Positions 1-11,500 of a stretch of 64,000 nucleotides of DNA are shown piece by piece; the stretch's first letter is position 1, and every line of letters starts with the position of its first letter. The translations under genes and the position numbers were made by a program. Under the pieces are notes generated by a model. The model saw only the letters and a program-made list of their open reading frames with translations, had not been told where the DNA came from and did not search any database. The stretch is taken from assembly GCF_020379485.1 (NCBI RefSeq), contig NC_063445.1, forward strand, positions 56,879,422 through 56,943,421, given 5' to 3'. The stretch comes from Brassica napus. Lineage: Eukaryota > Streptophyta > Magnoliopsida > Brassicales > Brassicaceae.

Positions 1-548
1 CTTCTATCTAAATGGTTCTGTGTGACCCAAGAGATAATTATTTTATTGTATTCGTTTAATTATTTTTATTTTATTTTGTGTGGTTTGTTTTTGGTTTGCG
101 TATTTTCTTTCGCTCCTTTTTCTCTCCATATATTCCAAATATAAAAACAATAGAAGATAAAAAAAAAACTATAATGAATTTTTTTCATCTATCTAAAACT
201 ATCTCCAATATTTCATTCTATTTTTCACTCGATAAAATAACTCTATTTGATTTTGATAGTACTCTATTTTATAGTAAAATAAAATAAAGACATAAAATGA
301 ATTACTCGACATCGAAATGAATTACTCTATAAATATAGTGAACCTATATTCTATTCAATTATAGAATATAAAGTAGAATTGGTTTGAATTAGATCAAACG
401 AATAGAGTTATTTGTTAGGTCAGTAATACAAAAGTCACAACAACAACAAAGAAATAAGAAGAAAATATTATTGTTTGTGGTTGTGAGAGAAGATGGTTGA
501 AGATAACACTGCGTATTGCGTAATCCGGTGGAGTTACCTCTTTGTGGT
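1..548. other. AT-rich non-coding stretch
   Basis: Very AT-rich sequence with no recognisable gene, RNA or bounded transposon. The 69-residue frame starting near 78 is low-complexity Phe/Ser/Lys and looks like chance. A promoter or downstream region of an unseen neighbour cannot be excluded. Confidence 0.5.
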
Positions 549-662
549 TCACATCACTCCTTTGAACAATTCACACTTCTCATGATCTGCCACTTGTCCA
601 ACTACAGCACCAAACAACGTAAGCTGCTCTGTGGATGCCATTAAGCCACCAATGTTACTTGT
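549..662 (-). CDS. Possible orphan terminal exon, unknown protein
   Basis: On the minus strand a splice-acceptor-like sequence (CTTTGTAG) is followed by 37 open codons and a TGA. The peptide includes GGLMASTEQLTLFGAVVGQ and ends ...LFKGVM. Composition and codon use look like real protein, unlike the AT-rich surroundings. I do not recognise the family and found no convincing upstream exon. It could be the last exon of a gene transcribed leftward, or a leftover gene fragment. No function is proposed. Confidence 0.3.
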   Translation of the reverse strand, partial: TSNIGGLMASTEQLTLFGAVVGQVADHEKCELFKGVM

Positions 663-1660
663 CTACAAAGGGTATTAGTATTACTATATAATTTCCAGAA
701 CGTTAGAAAATTTGAATAATTTTACTATTTGAGATAAAGGATATGATGCGATCAATTAAAACATTCAGCATCTATATATTTATATATCATGCAATCAGCT
801 GACAACATTCAACATCAAACACTAGGTTATGTTAATCGCCTCCATGATTATATCTGACCAAACTAAGTCCTTAATTTATAAACTAGTTGTAGACTTTTGT
901 AGTTCTTGAATGGACACAGATTCACTAGAGATAAATAGTCGGCTAATGTTTGATTTTTGTACTTGTGGCTTTTCTTTTCTGTCATGTGATCAGATTTTTT
1001 TTTTCAAGTAGTGGAGTATGTGTAAATCACTAGTTCTCTAGGAAGAAAAGAATATGAAACATCAACAAATCCTGTTTTGATACTAATTTGCTTTATATTT
1101 ATTTTAAAATATCAGATTAGATTTGATAATTATTTGCCAGCTTCCAATCTAATAAAGACCAAGTAAACTTGTGCGTGTCCCAGTGAATAGCCTTATGATA
1201 ATTTCGCTTACCTTTTTCGACAAGAAAATGCAGAAAGAAAATATTTGATATGTTGGTGTAACATTGTAGTCGTTACCACTCAATAGCGCTGTGATTTTGC
1301 TGTATTAAAGTTTTGCATACCTTTCCTTTATCAGCTTTATATATTTCTCTTTATTTACCATCTTTCTTGATCCAAATATCATCTTCTTTAAAATAACAAG
1401 AAAGGCTCTCTTCTCTCTACAGCTTTGATCATATGGAAGATCAAAAGGAGGTTTAAATCTCTCAAACCCATCTTCTCTTTTCTTGTCTAAATCCTTATGT
1501 TTTTGAACTAGTCTCTGATAGATCGATATCATGAATCTTTGTTGAGTTAAACCATGTTTTGCGTGTCTTAAATATCATAATCTCAATTGATCTTAGGAGG
1601 TTTTCTTTTATTTACCTCAAAACCAAAGTTCTTGAATATGTGGAGATTTTTTGTTGACAG
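663..1660. other. Intergenic / upstream region of NOI gene
   Basis: No clear gene. A minus-strand open frame (1305-1532, 75 codons, Lys/Arg-rich with a KPPFDLPYD stretch) might be coding but matches nothing I recognise. The first exon and promoter of the NOI gene at 1661 should lie here, since exon 2 begins after a TTGACAG acceptor, but I could not place the initiator ATG with confidence. Confidence 0.4.
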
Positions 1661-3084
1661 AACAAGAACTCGCCATGGCTATCAGTACCACAGTTTGGAG
1701 ATTGGGATCAGAAAGGAGGACCAGTTCCTGATTACTCAATGGATTTCTCAAAGATCAGAGAGATGAGGAAACAGCACAAGAGAGATCCTTCTCGAGCCAG
1801 TCTTGGCAATGAACAAGACTTCATTAACCCATTTCACAATCAACCTACTTCTGTTGATAAAACTAAGGCTAAGCTCACAACTGTCCACAGTGACAACAAC
1901 ATAACCAAAAATGAGTTCCCTCACCACCAGCGACATCCTCCATCTGTAAGGCCACTTGCTTCTTTTTAAGTTATATGACTATCTTGAGTTGAATGACTGA
2001 TTGTGTGTTCTGGATGCTTTGTCCCATTGTTAGGTTATGGAATCTATTTTTGTAGCACTATATTTTGGTTATGCATTGTTTGTTCTTGTTAGCTGATCAT
2101 GTGCTCATACTTTAATTTTCCATCTTAACATTCAATTTTCTTGATGTGGGTGTATATGATCTGGATAATTGATTGTCTTGAAACCAGTAGGTAGGGTGTT
2201 TTAATTTGGTTAGGTTGGGGAATCTAACTTTGTAGCTTTGTATGGTTAGATTTTGAGTCACACATTGTTTGTTCTAGTTTACCTTTTTCTATAAAACTTC
2301 ACATTTTTTTGTTAGGTTCTGACTGAGTTTTTGTCTACGAAATGGATGATTGTGTTTGTGGACTCTAGCTATGTGTATTCATTTGATGTGGGCCTTGACT
2401 TCTTTGGTTGGTTAGGTTATAAAATGGCTAGTTCTAGCAATTGGGTAACTGTGGTCCTTCAGTGTTTGGTATAGTCAGTTGCTTGATGCTATTTATTACA
2501 CATTATATCAATACCACACATAACTTCATAAATTAGATTTTGAGGTTTTATTAGATATGGAGTTGTATTGGGTATGATTGAGTTTATATTGTTAGAGAAT
2601 CACATCAAAGGTATACAATATGAGTAAGGATTAAATTTTTTATTCATCCAGAATGATAATAAGGTGAGAGTTCATTTAAATCAAAGTAATATAGTTGTTG
2701 TGATGGATGGTTTCTTTCAATCAAAGTAAAGCATAACCCTTTATGAGAAAGATGTGGCTTTTATTTCTTGTACCTACCATGTGAACTGACATAGATAATA
2801 GTTCCTTTTTCGGGATAAGACACTCTTAATCTTACGTGTAAACAGTACCGGTCCTGAAATGAAAAAGACCACAAGCAATTTTTAAAAATTACTTTTATAA
2901 ATTTTGTAGATAATTTTTTTTATAAAAGGCTGATTTATGCAAATATTTTTTGTGGGCTGGAAGCGGGTGCTTGTAATGCTTCCCCTCAGGGCCGCCACTG
3001 CGTGTAAATAAATATGTATATGTGACTTTGGAACAGACGAGGAGAGGAATCTTTAGCTGCTTCAACTGCTGCGTTAAAGCTTGA
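1661..3084 (+). CDS. NOI-domain (RIN4-like) protein, exons 2 and 3
   Basis: Exon 2 (1661-1945, 95 codons) follows a TTGACAG acceptor and ends at a GTAAGG donor. Exon 3 (3037-3084) follows AACAG and closes the frame with TGA. Exon 2 carries the NOI signature VPQFGDWDQ, the type of site cut by the bacterial protease AvrRpt2 in RIN4-family proteins, then FSKIREMRKQ. Exon 3 ends FSCFNCCVKA, a C-terminal cysteine cluster typical of palmitoylated, plasma-membrane NOI proteins. The 1.1-kb intron holds a small hAT element (2843-3000). A short 5' exon must exist upstream but was not located. By family and by gene order this is most like Arabidopsis At5g64850 (NOI6). Known: RIN4 regulates immunity at the plasma membrane. 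Inferred: a similar role here. A 5'-truncated duplicate lies at 17022-19231. Confidence 0.85.
2843..3000. mobile_element. Short hAT-type non-autonomous element
   Basis: 158-bp element starting CAGTACCGGTCCTGA and ending TCAGGGCCGCCACTG (imperfect terminal inverted repeats), flanked by the 8-bp direct duplication CGTGTAAA (2835-2842 and 3001-3008). The 8-bp TSD and CAG...CTG ends are hAT hallmarks. It sits in the NOI intron and is also in the second copy (18985-19147), so it predates the duplication. Confidence 0.85.
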
Positions 3085-3410
3085 CCCTATTTCGTAACAG
3101 AGAGTCAGAGACAATGAGGAGATGTGTTTCACTTATTTATAATAAAGAAGTAAGAAATGAGAAATGGGAGTGACACTTTTTTACATACATTCCTGCGTAA
3201 GCAGCAGCGTTAATCAAGTTTATGTACTGTTTACTGTTATCTTACAATTGTCTAACTAATGTAGCTTTCTTTCTTTAATGATTGGTAACTTTTCAATATT
3301 GTGATACATACTACGATGCATTTATATAAAAAGATAAGTCGTGTTTACTGAATGTATGTGCCATTTAACAGTCACACTTAGTTTAACGCAAACCATCCTC
3401 GTCAAGTCTT

Positions 3411-3470
3411 AAACTCAACAGATACCTGAAAGATTCAGGGAAACTCAACAGATACCTGAAAGATTCAGGG
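3411..3470. repeat. 30-bp direct tandem duplication
   Basis: A 30-bp unit beginning AAACTCAACAGATACCTG occurs twice back to back (3411-3440, 3441-3470). It is also in the second copy at 19557-19616, with one base change. Confidence 0.9.
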
Positions 3471-3575
3471 ATAGATTCAATAGATGTATACTAAACTCCT
3501 GTTGAGTAGTATTGTAGTACTAATATAGATTAAGTTTTGTTTTTAGTATGTTTTCGACTTCAAAATATTACTAAA

Positions 3576-3655
3576 GTTGATATGGCCGAGTTGGTCTAAG
3601 GCGCCAGATTAAGGTTCTGGTCCGAAAGGGCGTGGGTTCAAATTCCACTGTCAAC
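3576..3655 (+). tRNA. tRNA-Leu (AAG)
   Basis: 80-nt cloverleaf of the class II (long variable arm) type. The acceptor stem GTTGATA pairs with TGTCAAC, the D-arm region contains TGGCCGAGTTGG (A box), the anticodon arm is CCAGA-TTAAGGT-TCTGG with anticodon AAG, and the T arm has GGTTCAAATTCC (B box). No intron. A T6 run (3662-3667) follows at once as a Pol III terminator. It differs from the second copy (19722-19801) by one base in the T arm. Confidence 0.95.
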
Positions 3656-3661
3656 ATTATC

Positions 3662-3667
3662 TTTTTT
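3662..3667 (+). terminator. Pol III terminator of tRNA-Leu
   Basis: Six consecutive T residues seven bases past the tRNA 3' end, a standard RNA polymerase III stop. Confidence 0.8.
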
Positions 3668-4103
3668 GTTTTTTGATGAAAACAGATATTGTGACTGATT
3701 CCACGTAAAGCCGTCGGTCTAAACCTCTCCCCGTGCTACTTACTGATTAAAGTCATCAATCAAAGTGGAAGACAAGGCTATATAGATTACATGTTTTTGA
3801 AGATTTACAGACTAGAACCACGTTTGCTTTGAACATCGCATCATGATGAAAGAAAGGCACAAGATGAGACAGTGTTATTGCTTATCACTTATCAGATTCC
3901 CAGAGCTTGCATTCTAAAACCCATCACCTATGACCCTCCTCAGTGCACATAGATCTCATTGAACTTCGATTTTAAAAACCAAGCTCAAAGTTACTCCTGG
4001 GTTTTACTTATATCTGTAATCAATGCAAACAGAAACGAAATAAGTAAAAAGTCCGGAATAAGCCTATAGGCGGTTGCAAAGTAAACAACTATGTTATGTT
4101 TTT

Positions 4104-4157
4104 GTCCCATATCGCTTAGCTAGAAGGAAGGTGGTCATATCCTGATGAGTATAAATA
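4104..4157 (+). promoter_or_regulatory. U2 snRNA promoter (USE + TATA)
   Basis: Upstream sequence element GTCCCATATCG (4104-4114; plant consensus RTCCCACATCG) lies about 35 bp before TATAAATA (4150-4157), which is about 26 bp before the U2 start. A ~35-bp USE-TATA spacing is typical of plant Pol II-type U snRNA genes. The USE has one departure (CATATCG for CACATCG), shared with the second copy. Confidence 0.9.
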
Positions 4158-4182
4158 AGAGGCCTTGTCTAACTTCCAATTC

Positions 4183-4380
4183 ATACCTTTCTCGGCCTTT
4201 TGGCTAAGATCAAGTGTAGTATCTGTTCTTATCAGTTTAATATCTGATATGTGGATCATCGGCCCACACGATATTAACTCTATTTTTTTAGGGTGAAAGC
4301 CCTCCAAGATAGCTTGCTATTTGGGCTTTCGTGAGTCGTCCATGCGTTGCACTATTGCAAGGGCCTGGCTCAACCCATCA
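4183..4380 (+). ncRNA. U2 spliceosomal snRNA
   Basis: Starts ATACCTTTCTCGGCC and follows plant U2 for about 198 nt. The branch-site-pairing GTAGTA is at 4216-4221, an Sm-type site ATTTTTTTA at 4282-4290, and the 3' stem-loops end in CTGGCTCAACCCATCA. The plant 3' box (AGTNNAA) is present as AGTCCAA at 4388-4394. U2 pairs with the intron branch point during spliceosome assembly. Odd: stem IIa reads GTGGATC against GGCCCAC, giving a mismatch where the second copy keeps the pair; one base in the 3' stem (GTCGTCC for GTCGCCC) also differs. It may be functional or slightly decayed. Confidence 0.92.
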
Positions 4381-4405
4381 ATCAACAAGTCCAATTTTTA
4401 AGTGA

Positions 4406-4870
4406 TTACTCTAATAAACAAAGCTTAATACCATTAAATACAGTTAGCCCATGGTTTCCTAAGGGTTTGGCTATGTTTCGGTTAGCTTGAAGATGATCAA
4501 AGCTCGTTGAACTCGGAATCCTCCATCCCCAGTTTCCCACCTTTTGCGTAATGTCCACATTGTTAGCACTTAGAAAGCAACAGTCTAATAACTGCCAACA
4601 CATGGACTATGTGATAAAGCAGCAATGTCTATTTTTCAAATTTCATTCTAGCTTTTTGATTATGATAAAAAAAAAGTCGGCTAACTTCAGTGGCTGGAGT
4701 GTTCATCATGGCACAACTTCCAAGTCCGAGGATGTCTTGCATCGGTATGAATGAGGTCTGAGCAATTGAAGAGAACGCAGCTTTGGATAAGTGACCATGA
4801 GATATCGTCTTCTTCAGCTACTGAAAGGTATTTCATTGCATGTAACACGATGGAATCGCTACTGTGATTA
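4406..4870 (-). pseudogene. DPE1 pseudogene, 3' end only (copy 1)
   Basis: On the minus strand VGNWGWRIPSSTSFD, characteristic of the C-terminus of plastid disproportionating enzyme (4-alpha-glucanotransferase, DPE1, GH77), is encoded around 4495-4541. Frameshifted remains of the preceding exon (DDISWS..., MNTPATEV-like) lie at about 4680-4865. Everything upstream in the gene is missing, because the block ends at 4999 where the second copy continues. The enzyme normally transfers glucan chains during starch breakdown; this remnant cannot. Confidence 0.8.
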
Positions 4871-4999
4871 TCTTACAAAATCATAAACTGGAAAATCATC
4901 AATGAAATGACCTTATTTTTCTTCATGGTCGAGATTGTCCCACCACCCTCGAATCTATTTAACAATAACAAGGATATATATATTTCTTCCAGGTTATCT

Positions 5000-5365
5000 T
5001 TAGATAATTTTTATTATACTTTATGGGTTTTTATATTTTTATTTTATACATATATAATGTTGATTTTAAAAACACATCAAACTCTTATATCTACAAAAAA
5101 AAATGCTGATCTTGAAAATTTAAGTTACTAATTTTTAGATAATATTATAAAATTTTGAACTTTTTTTTATTTTTTAGATTTTTAATGGAAAATCCCTCAA
5201 CTATGTTTACCTAATGTAGAAATCCCTAAACTAAAGATTTACCGGTAGTATTGGTAATTATGACCTGTTAGGGTTTAATTCATTAAATAAAGTTAGTTTG
5301 AGGGTTTTTACCCAAAATAAACTTAGTTGAGGGGTTTTAACGTTAAAAATCCTTATATAAAGAGT
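5000..5365. repeat. Right arm of a foldback element (copy 1)
   Basis: Closely matches the right arm of the inverted-repeat element at 26389-26755, down to the TTGAGGGGTTTTAACG end. The left arm is absent: sequence changes at 4999/5000 directly from the DPE1 remnant to the centre of the element. About 200 bp of AT-rich flank, also shared with the second copy, then leads to the satellite at 5584. Confidence 0.85.
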
Positions 5366-5583
5366 ATTATTTGATTTTCAATTGGTACCTTCTTCGAAAT
5401 TGCTTTAATTTTATTTAGTTGACGATGGCAAAAAAAATCATGTTAATATATACATACATTTACTTTGGATATTAATTAGCAACTATGTTTTATATGATAG
5501 ATTTGTAATGGGGTTTAATGCTTATCTTTCACTTATCTGTATAAAACTAAGTAATATGTAAGATATATTATGGTGGATGGATA

Positions 5584-8500
5584 TAACACATAGATTTTGA
5601 GAAAAATTCAAAAATATGAAAATACTGTTTTAAAGCATAGTTGCATCCTTCACTAACATATGATAAAAGTCAAAGAGGTTTGAAACTTTTGTTGTATCCG
5701 TTTCTCTAGAAAGTATCGATTTTATAGTGGTTTGTCCACCAATTTAAGGAGTATTATGAAGTTTTACTAAATTAATTGACAAAAAAATTAAAACGATGCC
5801 TATAGATCAAATGTATTATTATACATTAATACAAATGTATAATTTGTTTATAAATTTTAAAACAGCACTAAAGATCATAGGCTTCAGTATATTGAACATT
5901 TACCAAAAAATTCAATATTTTCGTAGGGGTTAACACATAGATTTTGAGAAAAATTCAAAAATATGAAAATACTATTTTAATGCATAGTTGCATCCTTCAC
6001 TAACATATGATGAAGTTAAAAGAGGTTTGAAACCTTTGTTGTCTCCGTTTTTCTATAGAATAGCGATTGTATAGTGGTTAGTCCACCAATTTAGGGAGTA
6101 TTATGAAGTTTTACTAAATTAATTGACAAAAAAATAAAACGATTCTCATGTACCATGAAAGAGAGTTTAATATATACTAATACAAATGTAGAATGTGTTT
6201 AGAAATTTTAAAACAGCACTAAAGATCATAGGCTTCAAGTATATAGAGCATTTACCGAAAAGTTCAATATTTTCGTATGGGTTAACACATAGATTTTGAG
6301 AAAAATTCAAAAATGTGTAAATACTGTTTTAATGCATAGTTACATCTTCACTAACATATGATGACGGTCAAAGAGATTTGGAACTTTTGTTGTCTCCGTT
6401 TCTCTAGAAAATAGCAATTTTATAGTGGTTAGTCCACCAATTTAGGGAGTATTATGAAGTTTTACTAAATTAATTAACAAAAAAATTAGAATGATGCCCA
6501 TGCACCATGAAAGAGAGTTTAATATACATTAATACAAATGTAAAATGTGTTTAGAAATTCTAAAACAGCACTAAACACATAAGGTTTTGAGAAAAATTCA
6601 AAAATATGAAAATACTGTTTTAATGCATAGTTGCATCTTTCACTAACATATGATGGAGGTCAAAGAGGTTTGGAACTTTTGTTGTCTCCATTTTTCTAGA
6701 AAATAGCGGTTTTATAGTGGTTTGTCTACCAATTTAGGGATTAACACATAGATTTTGAGAAAAGATCAAAAATGTGAAAATATTGTATTAATGTATAGTT
6801 GCATCATTCACTAACATATGATGACGTTCAAAAAGTTTTGGAACTTTTGTTATCTCCGTTTCTCTAAAAAGTAGCAATTTTATAGTTGTTAGTCCACCAA
6901 TGTAGGGAGTATTATGAAGTTTTGCAAAATTAATTGACAAAAATTAAAACGATTCTCATGTACCATGAAAGTGGTTTAAAATACATTAATACAAATGTAG
7001 AATGTGTTTAGAATCTAAAACAAAACTAAACATATAGATTTTGAGAAAAATTCAAAAGTATGAAATTACTGTTTTAATGCATAGTTGCATCCTTCACTAA
7101 CTTATGATGAAGGTAAAAGAGGTTTGGAACTTTTGTTGTGTTCGTTTCTCTAGAAAATAGAGATTTTATAACGATTAGTCCACCAATTTAGGGAGTCTTA
7201 TGAAATTTTACTAAATTAGATGACAAAAAATTTAAACGATTCCCATGTACCTTGAAAGAAAGTTTAGTATACATTAATACAAATGTAGAATGTTTTTAGA
7301 AGTTTTAAAACAACACTAAAGATCATAGGCTTCAGTATATAGAGCATTTAATGAAAAATTCAATATTTTCGTAGGGGTTAGTTAACACTTAGATTTTGAG
7401 AAAAATTCAAAAGTATGAAAATACTATTTTAATGCACAGCTGCATCCTTCACTAACATATGTTGAAGTTCAAAGAGGTTTGAAACTTTTGTTGTCTCCGT
7501 TTCTCTAGAAAATAGCGATTTTATAGTGGTTAGTCCACCAATTTCGGGAGTATTACGAAGTTTTACTAAATTAATTGATAAAAAATTAAAACGATCCCAA
7601 TGTACCATAAAATAGAGTTTAATATAAATTAATACAAATGTAGAATGTGTTTAGAAATCATAAAACAATACTAAAGATCATAGGGTTTAGTATATAGACA
7701 ATTTACCGAAAACAATATTTTCGTAAGGGTTCACATAGATTTTGAGAAAATTTCAAAAATACTGTTTTAGTGCATAGTTTCATCATTCACTATCAAATGA
7801 TGAAGGTCAAAGAGGTCTGAAACTTTTGTTGTCTTTGTTTCTCTAGAAAATAAAGATTTATAGTGGTTAATCTACCAATTTAGGGATTCTTATGAAGTTT
7901 TACTAAATTAATTGACAAAAAATTAAAACGATTCTCATGTACCATGAAAGAGAGTTTAATATACATTAATACAAATGTAGAATGTGTTTAGAAGTTTTAA
8001 AACAACACTAAAGATCATAGGATTCACTATATAGAGAATTTACCGGAAAATTTAATATTTTCGTAGGAGTTAACACATAGATTTTGAGAAAAATTCAAAA
8101 ATTTAAAAATATTTTTTAATGAATATTTGCATCATCCGCTAACGTATGATGAATATGAAAGAGGTTTGGAACCTTTGTTGTCTCCATTTTTCTTGAAAAT
8201 AGCGATTTTATAGTGGTTAGTCCACCAATTTAGGGAGTATTATGAAGTTTTACTAAATTAATTGACAAAAAATTAAAACGATGCCCGTGTACTATGAAAG
8301 AGAGTTTAATATACATTAATAAAAATGTAAAATGTGTTTAAAAATTTTAAAACAACACTAAAGATCATAGGCTTCAGTTTATGGAGCATTTACCGAAAAA
8401 TTCAATATTTTCGTAGGGATTAACACATCTATTTTGAGAAAAATTCAAAAATATGAAAATACTGTTTTAATGCATATTTGCATCCTTCACTAACATATGA

Positions 8501-11500
8501 TGAAGGTCAAAGAGGTTTGGAACTTTTGTTGTCTCCGTTTCTCTAGAAAATAGCGATTTTATAGTGGTAGTCCACCAATTTAGGGAGTAGTATGAAATTT
8601 AATTAAATTAATTGACCAAAAATTAAAACGATGCCCATATAACATGAAAGAGAGTTTAATATAGATTAATAAAATTGTAGAATGTGTTTAGAAACTGTTA
8701 AAACAGCACTAAATATTATAGGAATCAGTATATAGAGCATTTAAAAAAGACTTCAATATTTTCGTAGGGGTTAAACACATAGATTTTGAGAAAAATTCAA
8801 AAATATGAAAATATTGTTTTAATGCATAGTTGCATCTTTCACTGACATATGATGAAGTTCAAAGAGGTTTGGAACTTTTGTTCTCTCCGTTTCTCCAGAG
8901 AATAGCGATTTTATAGTGGTTAGTCCACCAATTTAGGTAGTATTATGTAGTTTTACTAAATTAATTGAAAAAAAATTAAAACGATTTTCATGTACCATGA
9001 AAGTGAGTTTAATATACATTAATACAAATGTAGAATGTGTTTAGAAATTCTAAAATAACACTAAGCACATAGATTCTGAGAAAAATTCAAAAATATGAAA
9101 ATACTGTTTTAATGCATTATTGTATCCTTCACTAACTTACGATGAAGGTAAAAGAGGTTTGTAACTTTTGTTGTCTTCGTTTCTCTAGAAAATAGAGATT
9201 TTATAGTATTTAGTCCACCAATTTAGGGAGTATTATGAAATTTTACTAAATTAAATGACAAACAATTTAAACGATCCCCATGTACCATGAAAGAAAGTTT
9301 AATATACATTAATACAAATGTAGAATGTGTTTAGAAGTTTTAAAACAACACTAAAGATCATAGGCTTCAGTATATAGAGCATTTAATGAAAAATTCAATA
9401 TTTTCGTAGGGGTTAGTTAACACTTAGATTTTGAGAAAAATTCAAAAGTATGAAATTACTGTTTTAATGCACAGCTGCATCCTTCACTAACATTTGATGA
9501 AGTTCAAAGAGGTTTGGAACTTTTGTTGTCTCCGTTTCTCTAGAAAATAGCGATTTTATAGTGGTTAGTCCACCAATTTCGGGAGTATTACTAAGTTTTA
9601 CTAAATTAATTGACAAAAAATTAAAACGATCCCAATGTACCATAAAATAGAGTTTAATATAAATTAATAAAAATGTAGAATGCGTTTAGAAATCATAAAA
9701 CAACACTAAAGATCATAGGGCTCAGTATATAGACAATTTACCGAAAACAATATTTTCGTAATGATTAACACATAGATTTTGAGAAAATTTCAACAATACG
9801 GTTTTAGTGCATAGTTTCATCATTCACTAACAAATGATGAAGGTCAAAGAGGTCTGAAACTTTTGTTGTCTTTGTTTCTCTAGAAAATAAAGATTTTTTA
9901 GTGGTTAATCCACCAATTTAGGGAGTCTTATGAAGTTTTACTAAATTAATTGACAAGAAATTAAAACGATTCTCATGTACCATGAAATAGAGTTTAATAT
10001 ACATTAATACAAATGTAAAATATGTTTAGAAGTTTTAAAACAACACTAAAGATCATAGGCTTCAGTATATAGAGCATTTACCGAAAAATTCAATATTTTC
10101 GTAGGGGTTAACACATAGATTTTGAGAAAAATTCAAAAAATTCAAAATATTATTTTAATGAATATTTTCATCATTCACAATAATATGATAAAGATGAAAG
10201 AGGTTTGTAGCCTTTGTTGTCTCCATTTTTCTTGAAAATAGCGATTTTATAGTGGTTAGTCTACTAATTTAGGGAGTATTATGAAGTTTTACTAAATTAA
10301 TTGACAAAAAATTAAAACGATGCTCATGTACCATGAAATAGAGTTTAATATACATTAATACAAATGTAAAATGTGTTTAGAAATTTTAAAACAACACTAA
10401 AGATCATAGGCTTCAGTATATGAAGAATTTACCAAAAAAATCAATATTTTCGTAGGGGTTAACACATATATTTTGAGAAAAAAAATAAAAATATGAAAAT
10501 ACTGTTTTAATGCATAGTTGCATCCTTCACTAACATATGATGAAGGTAAACGAGGTTTGAAACTTTTGTTATCTCCGTTTCTCTAGAAAATAGTGATTTT
10601 ATAGTGGTTAGTCGAGCAATTTAGGGAGTATTATGAAGTTATACAAAATTAATTGAAAAAAATTAAAACGATGTCCATGTACCATGAAAGAGAGTTTAAT
10701 ATACATTGATTCAAATGTAGAATATTTTTCAATGTTTTAAAAAAAACACTAAAGATCATAGGCTTCAGTATATAGAGCATTTACCGAAAAATTCAATATT
10801 TTCGTAGGAGTTATTAACACAGATTTTCAGAAAAATTCAAAAATATGAAAATACTATTTTAATGCATAGTTGCATCCTTCACTAACATATGATGAAGTTC
10901 AAATAGGTTTGGAACTTTTTTGTTTCCATTTCTCTAGAAAATAGCGATTTCATAGTGGTTAGTTCACCAATTTAGAGAATATTATGAAGTTTTACTAAAT
11001 TAATTGACAAAAAATTAAAACGATGCCCATTTACCATGAAAGAGAGTTTAATATACATTAATAAAAATGTAGAATGTGTTTAGAAGTTTTAAAACAACAC
11101 TAAAGATCATAGGCTTCAGTATATAGAGTATTTACCGAAAAATTTAATATTTTCGTATTGGTTAACACATAGATTTTGAGAAAAAATTAAAAATTTAAAA
11201 ATATTGTTTTAATGAATATTTGCATCATTCACTAACATATGATGAATATGAAAGTGGTTTGGAACCTTTGTTGCCTCCATTTTTCTTGAGAATAGCGATT
11301 TTATAGTGGTTAGTCCACCAATTTAAGGAGTATTATGAAGTTTTACTAAATTAATTGACAAAAAATTAAAACGATGCCCATGTACCATGAAAGAGAGTTT
11401 AATATACATTAATACAAATATAAAATGTGTTTAGGAATTTTAAAACAACACTAAAGATCATAGGCTTCAGTATATGGAGCATTTACCGAAAAATTCAATA

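Noticed and set aside
4116..4307. 63-residue minus-strand frame (and its twin at 20262-20453)
   Set aside because: It lies antisense to the U2 promoter and RNA; its conservation between copies follows from the duplication.
4551..4754. 67-residue plus-strand frame, twin at 20692-20895
   Set aside because: Antisense to DPE1 pseudogene exons, which explain the sequence better.
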